Origin: CAMLQK01 sp964654135
GTDB taxonomy: Bacteria; Patescibacteriota; Saccharimonadia; Saccharimonadales; UBA4665
Direction of reading: 5' to 3'
Length of the DNA: 15,904 nucleotides
Assembly (NCBI GenBank): GCA_964654135.1
Contig: CAZZHV010000025.1
Coordinates: 1 to 15,904, forward strand
The notes under the pieces were generated by a model. It was not told the origin of the DNA, did not search any database, and saw nothing but the letters and a program-made list of their open reading frames with translations. Positions within the stretch are counted from its first letter, which is position 1, and every line of letters starts with the position of its first letter. Below, piece by piece: positions 12,598 to 15,904 of this stretch. The translations under genes were made by a program, and so were the position numbers.

Positions 12598-13197
12598 CTA
12601 CGCAGCTAGACGTACAGTCTTGCGCAAAATACTGCCAAGATTTGGATCGCTCCAGCCAATGAGCCGTAAGTCGGTTTCGACGTGACGATTGCAAGGTTGG
12701 TCAAAGAGAACATGCTGCCATGGGGCTATATCGGCATGAGGCATGTCAGGCCGGTCGTCGATTAGTGCAACACCACCATACTGAAATTTATCGCTGGTAA
12801 TAATGGCGGTCTCAACAACCCATGAACCAAAAACAGGAGCCATGTGTTCCTCAAGCCAACCGAGCTTTTCGAGCTTAGAATATGGATTTGAGCGAATTGG
12901 CGAGCTGCAAATTTGCGGACGAAATCCCTCATCCATAATTCGCTGCCAACCTTCAAGTGCTCCTGGCATAACTGGCAAGCGTGCAAAGAAATGCTCAGCA
13001 TTGGAAATAGTCCGTAAGCCGCTCTGGTGCTCACCACTATAGTATTGTGATGCATAAAAACTTGGTGGATCCGGTAGTGGGTCGAGCATCTGTGCATTTG
13101 GATATTGCTCACGAACTGTTTCATGAAACGCAGTGTCAAAATCGGCAAGCACGCCATCCATATCGACTAATACTATCGGTCCTTCGGGCGCGGTCAT
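12598..13197 (-). CDS. 5'-nucleotidase, NT5C-like HAD family
   Basis: 199 residues with HAD motifs of the deoxyribonucleotidase (NT5C) type: VDMDGVLADFD at the N-terminus (nucleophile Asp12, Asp14), CSSPIRSNPY (motif II) and ALIDDRPD (motif IV). The middle (PPSFYASQYY to GWQRIMDEGF) matches the small cap. Such enzymes dephosphorylate nucleoside 5'- or 3'-monophosphates. The start codon overlaps the AraC stop by one base (TAATG), so the two are translationally coupled. Confidence 0.83.
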   Translation of the reverse strand: MTAPEGPIVLVDMDGVLADFDTAFHETVREQYPNAQMLDPLPDPPSFYASQYYSGEHQSGLRTISNAEHFFARLPVMPGALEGWQRIMDEGFRPQICSSPIRSNPYSKLEKLGWLEEHMAPVFGSWVVETAIITSDKFQYGGVALIDDRPDMPHADIAPWQHVLFDQPCNRHVETDLRLIGWSDPNLGSILRKTVRLAA

Positions 13198-14015
13198 TAT
13201 TTCTCCTTGCGTTGGCTGTAAACGGCAGGCGTCTCACCCACAATCTTCTTAAAATCTCTGATGAAATGCGACTGGTCGCTAAAGCCATAATCGTTTGCTA
13301 ATTTTGCCCAATCAGTTTCGCCCTCGTCGATCATCGCAACGATATCCTGCAAGCGATACCTGTTAATAATCCACTTGAGTCCAATACCTACGTATCGCTG
13401 GAACGTGTGCTGCAGTGTTCGTTCACTGAGCTCATATTTTTCGCAAACAGCTTGCACGCTATTGAGTGTCGGGTCTTGCTGAATTTGAGTAATGATCTCA
13501 TTGATAGCGTAAATATTTGGATCTTCTTCTGGGTGTTTTGAGCGTAGCAGTTTCTCGGCACTTGTCACGAGGTCGTGATCGCTCTTTTCCAAGTCGGCCG
13601 TAAGGCGTTTAATGCGTGTGACACTAAATAGGGTAGTAAGTGCGAGCTTCTGATTGGTGAGTCGGTCGATTGGCTTCTTGAAGAATGGATAAAAACCACC
13701 CGGCTTAAACTTGATGCCCAAAACAACACCATTGCCGCTGATAGTATACGTAAATTTACCCGTAACGAGGCCAGTAATCTCTGCCTGGTCAGAAGTAATG
13801 GCAATATTGACACTTGGGTACGGTATAATTTCGGTGTCAAAAGATTGTCCGTCTTGTATATCCCAGCGCACAATCCAGTAGTGCTCAATAAATCCTGCGA
13901 GATCAGGCGAAGGATTGTATCGCTTTAACGTCATATGCTCCTGGGCTGCAGTTTGCAAAATACCCTTAATAGGGTCGGTTTTTTCATCCATGTAGTACCT
14001 TGCGGTTTTATTCAA
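13197..14015 (-). CDS. AraC family transcriptional regulator
   Basis: 272 residues. The N-terminal about 150 residues resemble the DUF6597-type sensing domain seen in AraC proteins (LKRYNPSPDLAGFIEHYWIV, then IPYPSVNIAI and GIKFKPGGFYPFF). The C-terminal about 100 residues hold two helix-turn-helix motifs: VQAVCEKYELSERTLQHTFQ and WAKLANDYGFSDQSHFIRDFKK, then the conserved GETPAVYSQ. The start could instead be the Met at 13991, which has AAGG 7 bases upstream; the domain begins after both. It is coupled to the downstream nucleotidase gene and divergent from the AHSA1 gene, which it may control (inference). Confidence 0.87.
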   Translation of the reverse strand: MNKTARYYMDEKTDPIKGILQTAAQEHMTLKRYNPSPDLAGFIEHYWIVRWDIQDGQSFDTEIIPYPSVNIAITSDQAEITGLVTGKFTYTISGNGVVLGIKFKPGGFYPFFKKPIDRLTNQKLALTTLFSVTRIKRLTADLEKSDHDLVTSAEKLLRSKHPEEDPNIYAINEIITQIQQDPTLNSVQAVCEKYELSERTLQHTFQRYVGIGLKWIINRYRLQDIVAMIDEGETDWAKLANDYGFSDQSHFIRDFKKIVGETPAVYSQRKEK

Positions 14016-14060
14016 TATTTTCTATAAACTATGTTCTAGTATACCTCCTGTAACTGGAGA
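14000..14060 (+). promoter_or_regulatory. Divergent control region of the AraC and AHSA1 genes
   Basis: Plus strand: TTGCGG (14000-14005), 17 bases, TATAAA (14023-14028), with GGAGA (14056-14060) as ribosome site for the AHSA1 gene at 14066. Minus strand: TATACT (14038-14043) is the candidate -10 for the AraC gene, with a poor -35. The two promoters overlap. Confidence 0.5.
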
Positions 14061-14065
14061 AACAT

Positions 14066-14491
14066 ATGAAGAACTTTACAGCTCACGCTGAAATCACTAT
14101 CAATACAACTGCAGAACGTGTTTGGGACGCATTAACTAATCCCGTGCTTATAAAGCAATATATGTTTGGAGCAAATGCAATCTCAGACTGGAAAAAGGGA
14201 AGCAGCGTCGTGTATCGAGGCGAATGGGAAGGCAAGTCATACGAAGACAAAGGTACGATTCTAGAAGTTAATGAGCCACATAAGATGGTCATGTCATATT
14301 TTAGTCCAATGAGTGGAGCAGCCGACATACCCGAAAACTACATGAAAATCACCTATAGCCTAAAGGAGCATAACGGCGCAACGACGCTGAGCGTAACTCA
14401 AGATAATAGCAAAGATCAGGCTGCAGCAGACACGTCTTCAAGCAATTGGGCTACTATCTTAGCCACCGTCAAAAAACTTCTTGAAGACTAG
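14066..14491 (+). CDS. AHSA1/SRPBCC domain protein
   Basis: 141 residues with the AHSA1-like (START/SRPBCC) pattern: ITINTTAERVWDALTNP at the first strand and helix, IKQYMFG, SSVVYRGEWEGKSYEDKGTILEVNEPHKMVMSYFS in the middle strands, ATTLSVTQDN, and the final helix NWATILATVKKLLED. The fold forms a hydrophobic pocket for small ligands or acts as an Hsp90-activator-like domain. The ligand is unknown. Such proteins are often encoded next to AraC or ArsR regulators, as here. Confidence 0.85.
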   Translation: MKNFTAHAEITINTTAERVWDALTNPVLIKQYMFGANAISDWKKGSSVVYRGEWEGKSYEDKGTILEVNEPHKMVMSYFSPMSGAADIPENYMKITYSLKEHNGATTLSVTQDNSKDQAAADTSSSNWATILATVKKLLED

Positions 14492-14542
14492 CTTGATAGC
14501 CAACAGAGCTGATATACTGTAGCCATAACCGAAAAGACGAAT

Positions 14543-14773
14543 ATGGCAGACGCAATTATTCCAGCACAAACAGAAGGTATCAGTCGATGGCGAGCAGACA
14601 CCGGCTACGATATTGGTGTCGCGGGTGATACGCTCTCTATTGTTCAGTCCCAGCTTACCGAAGCTGCTGAGCCGACTCTTTCTATGGATCTTTCGGGCTA
14701 TCGTATGGAAACGGAACAACACGATCCAGATAGTCCAACACTCCTCAAGCTCAACGCTAGCGACCGCTGGTAG
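14543..14773 (+). CDS. Small orphan protein, unknown
   Basis: 76 residues, acidic, with no membrane helix or recognised motif; it contains ISRWRADTGYDIGVAG and an LSMDLSGYRMETE segment. A TATACT box (14513-14518) lies 24 bases before the ATG, with GAAAAGA as a possible weak ribosome site. Codon use is like the backbone genes, and it fills the gap between the AHSA1 gene and the gene E promoter. It is probably real, but it could be a lineage-specific orphan, and the evidence is only its frame and position. Confidence 0.55.
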   Translation: MADAIIPAQTEGISRWRADTGYDIGVAGDTLSIVQSQLTEAAEPTLSMDLSGYRMETEQHDPDSPTLLKLNASDRW

Positions 14774-14789
14774 CACTCCCTTAATGCCT

Positions 14790-14818
14790 TTGACAGATTA
14801 ACAAAAATATATTAATAT
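14790..14818 (+). promoter_or_regulatory. Promoter of genes E and F
   Basis: Perfect TTGACA (14790-14795), 17 bases, TAATAT (14813-14818). The start site near 14825 leaves a leader of about 70 bases that contains CCACC/GGTGG pairing (14832-14854) and CACCTCACA (14862-14870). Confidence 0.68.
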
Positions 14819-14894
14819 AACTTAGTTGGTTCCACCCAGCATTATTCAAGGTGGTTCCTAGCACCTCACATCGTTATCTAGAGAAGGGAGCATA

Positions 14895-15581
14895 GTGAAG
14901 CTCTTGACCGCGTACGATACTGTCCTCAACCTGCCTACCGCAGGCGTGACATGGTCGTATCCCGGCAACGAGATCACGCCCCTGGAAGCACGAGTTCCCT
15001 ACGGACCGATCAACGCTGTCCTTGGTGCCTTTTATAACAGAGACACCGGACCGATGCCCGTTCCCGGAGAGCACCCGTACTTTCACGTCGTGTACGACGA
15101 GTTCGGACGCCAAGCCGGCCTCATTCTGGCTGACCTAGGCGACAATGTCGAACTCGACGACGAGGCCGTCAAGCTGAACCTCTTCACCCAGGAGATCGAA
15201 AAAAACCGTCAGTTTCCGCTGCCGGCTCCGTGGCAGTCTCGCGACTGGCACAACGAGATGTTCTGGGAGGCAGACGAGTATGGACTCGCTGGTATCCGAT
15301 GGCAACCGCCAGAGGGGCAAGCGTTTCCCGCGAACTGCCTGAACCGCATCTTTTCGTGGTTCTACTCGGAGAACGTTCAGCCGCTGCTGTATCCGGTATA
15401 TAACCCCAGATTTTCAGCAGAGCAAGTACCTCAGGTGGGAATTCTGGTCTCGCCCAAACGCGAAGAAAGCGGCACTGCCGAAGAACTCGCGGACTGGGCT
15501 CTCCAGGATCTTCGTCACCTGATGACCGACCCCAACACATCCAACGTCCCATGGGGACAGAGGGAGTTCGATCATGCGTAA
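14895..15581 (+). CDS. High-GC gene E: unknown protein
   Basis: 228 residues from a GTG at 14895, preceded by GAAGGGAG as ribosome site about 5 bases upstream. No family recognised, and there is no signal peptide or membrane helix. The protein is rich in Trp, Tyr, Pro and acidic residues: for example GVTWSYPGNEITPLEARV, HPYFHVVYDEFGRQAG, WQSRDWHNEMFWEADEYG and VQPLLYPVYNPRF. The sequence looks like a soluble beta-rich domain. Codons are G/C-ending, in contrast to the small orphan gene before it. It overlaps the start of lipoprotein gene F by 8 bases, so the two are co-translated and probably act together. Confidence 0.72.
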   Translation: MKLLTAYDTVLNLPTAGVTWSYPGNEITPLEARVPYGPINAVLGAFYNRDTGPMPVPGEHPYFHVVYDEFGRQAGLILADLGDNVELDDEAVKLNLFTQEIEKNRQFPLPAPWQSRDWHNEMFWEADEYGLAGIRWQPPEGQAFPANCLNRIFSWFYSENVQPLLYPVYNPRFSAEQVPQVGILVSPKREESGTAEELADWALQDLRHLMTDPNTSNVPWGQREFDHA

Positions 15582-15904
15582 CCTGATGTACAAGCAGAAC
15601 GGCACACGTCGTGTGCTCGGCTTCGGATTGGCCGGTCTGCTGATGGCAGTCCTGGCGCTCGTCGCCTGCGGCTCCAACAAGCACACCGCGTCCGTCGCCT
15701 GCGCCGACACCGCCGAGATGGCGTTCACGCTGTCCTCCGGTGGTCATCACAGCACCAGTGGCGGCACCAGCGGTTCCAGCTCGGGCAAGACCAGCACGAC
15801 CTCCGGTGGATCCACTTCCGGTGGCACGACCTCCGGCGGTTCGACCTCAGGTGGCACGACCTCCGGCGGATCCACCACGTCCGGTTCTTCCGGTCGCTAC
15901 GGCT
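15574..15904 (+). CDS. High-GC gene F: lipoprotein with Ser/Thr/Gly-rich stalk (partial)
   Basis: ATG at 15574 lies inside the gene E stop region, and the frame stays open to the window edge (110 codons). It begins with a basic segment (RNLMYKQNGTRRV), a hydrophobic stretch (GFGLAGLLMAVLALV) and the lipobox LVAC (Cys32). After about 30 residues including CADTAEMAFTLSS comes a low-complexity stalk made of repeated S/T-S-G-G units (for example TTSGGSTSGGTTSGG), rich in Ser, Thr and Gly, a typical extended spacer that could be glycosylated. The functional domain would lie beyond the window. Codon use matches gene E. Confidence 0.78.
   Translation, partial: MRNLMYKQNGTRRVLGFGLAGLLMAVLALVACGSNKHTASVACADTAEMAFTLSSGGHHSTSGGTSGSSSGKTSTTSGGSTSGGTTSGGSTSGGTTSGGSTTSGSSGRYG

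Noticed and set aside
12422..12685. Frame overlapping the EEP and nucleotidase gene ends
   Set aside because: It lies mostly inside two better supported genes in other frames and has no ribosome site or family pattern.
15775..15880. Repeat array or CRISPR in the GGTGGCACGACCTCC-type repeats
   Set aside because: The repeats are in frame, directly adjacent, vary at third positions and encode S/T-S-G-G units, so they are a protein low-complexity stalk.

Overview
Organism. The window looks like a chromosomal piece of a small-genome bacterium, most likely of the Candidate Phyla Radiation, with Candidatus Saccharibacteria (TM7) my best guess. This rests on compact, mostly short genes, a standard genetic code, moderate base composition, an actinobacterial-type acyl-ACP desaturase, several lineage-orphan membrane proteins, and many start codons lying 6-10 bases after a good -10 box, which implies leaderless mRNAs. 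No rRNA, tRNA, CRISPR array, transposase or integrase is visible, so the taxonomic call is inference.

Layout. 1-5353 is an ordinary backbone: the tail of an unrecognised gene, a duplicated DUF6766 membrane protein, a 2H-phosphoesterase-like protein, an acyl-ACP desaturase, a PadR regulator with a HAAS/pentapeptide partner, a YdeI/OmdA-like protein, and an overlapping Nudix-HAD pair. 5354-8740 alternates: a palindrome-rich junction, high-GC gene A (small membrane protein), a native alpha/beta hydrolase, high-GC gene B (lipoprotein) and high-GC gene C (unknown, Cys at position 2). 8741-10507 is native: an exported protein, then a CsoR-controlled copper operon (DUF4396, CsoR, DUF305). 10508-11640 is high-GC gene D with its own promoter, 3' structure and terminator. 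11656-14773 is native again: EEP-family hydrolase, NT5C-like nucleotidase coupled to an AraC regulator, a divergent AHSA1/SRPBCC protein, and a small orphan. 14790-15904 holds high-GC genes E and F (F is a Ser/Thr/Gly-rich lipoprotein cut by the window edge).

How it fits together. The most striking feature is the mosaic. Six genes (A-F) have G/C-dominated third codon positions and are inserted singly or in pairs between AT-richer backbone genes. Each transcription unit has an AT-rich sigma70-type promoter. A, C, D and E have leaders of about 70-170 bases, and B has a short one. A, B, C and D are each followed by a long imperfect hairpin, and in B, C and D that hairpin is followed by an AT-rich intrinsic terminator. 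Two of the six products are lipoproteins and one is membrane anchored, so a cell-surface role is plausible but unproven. The backbone units are mostly leaderless and carry recognisable housekeeping or stress functions: lipid desaturation, nucleotide hydrolysis and copper homeostasis.
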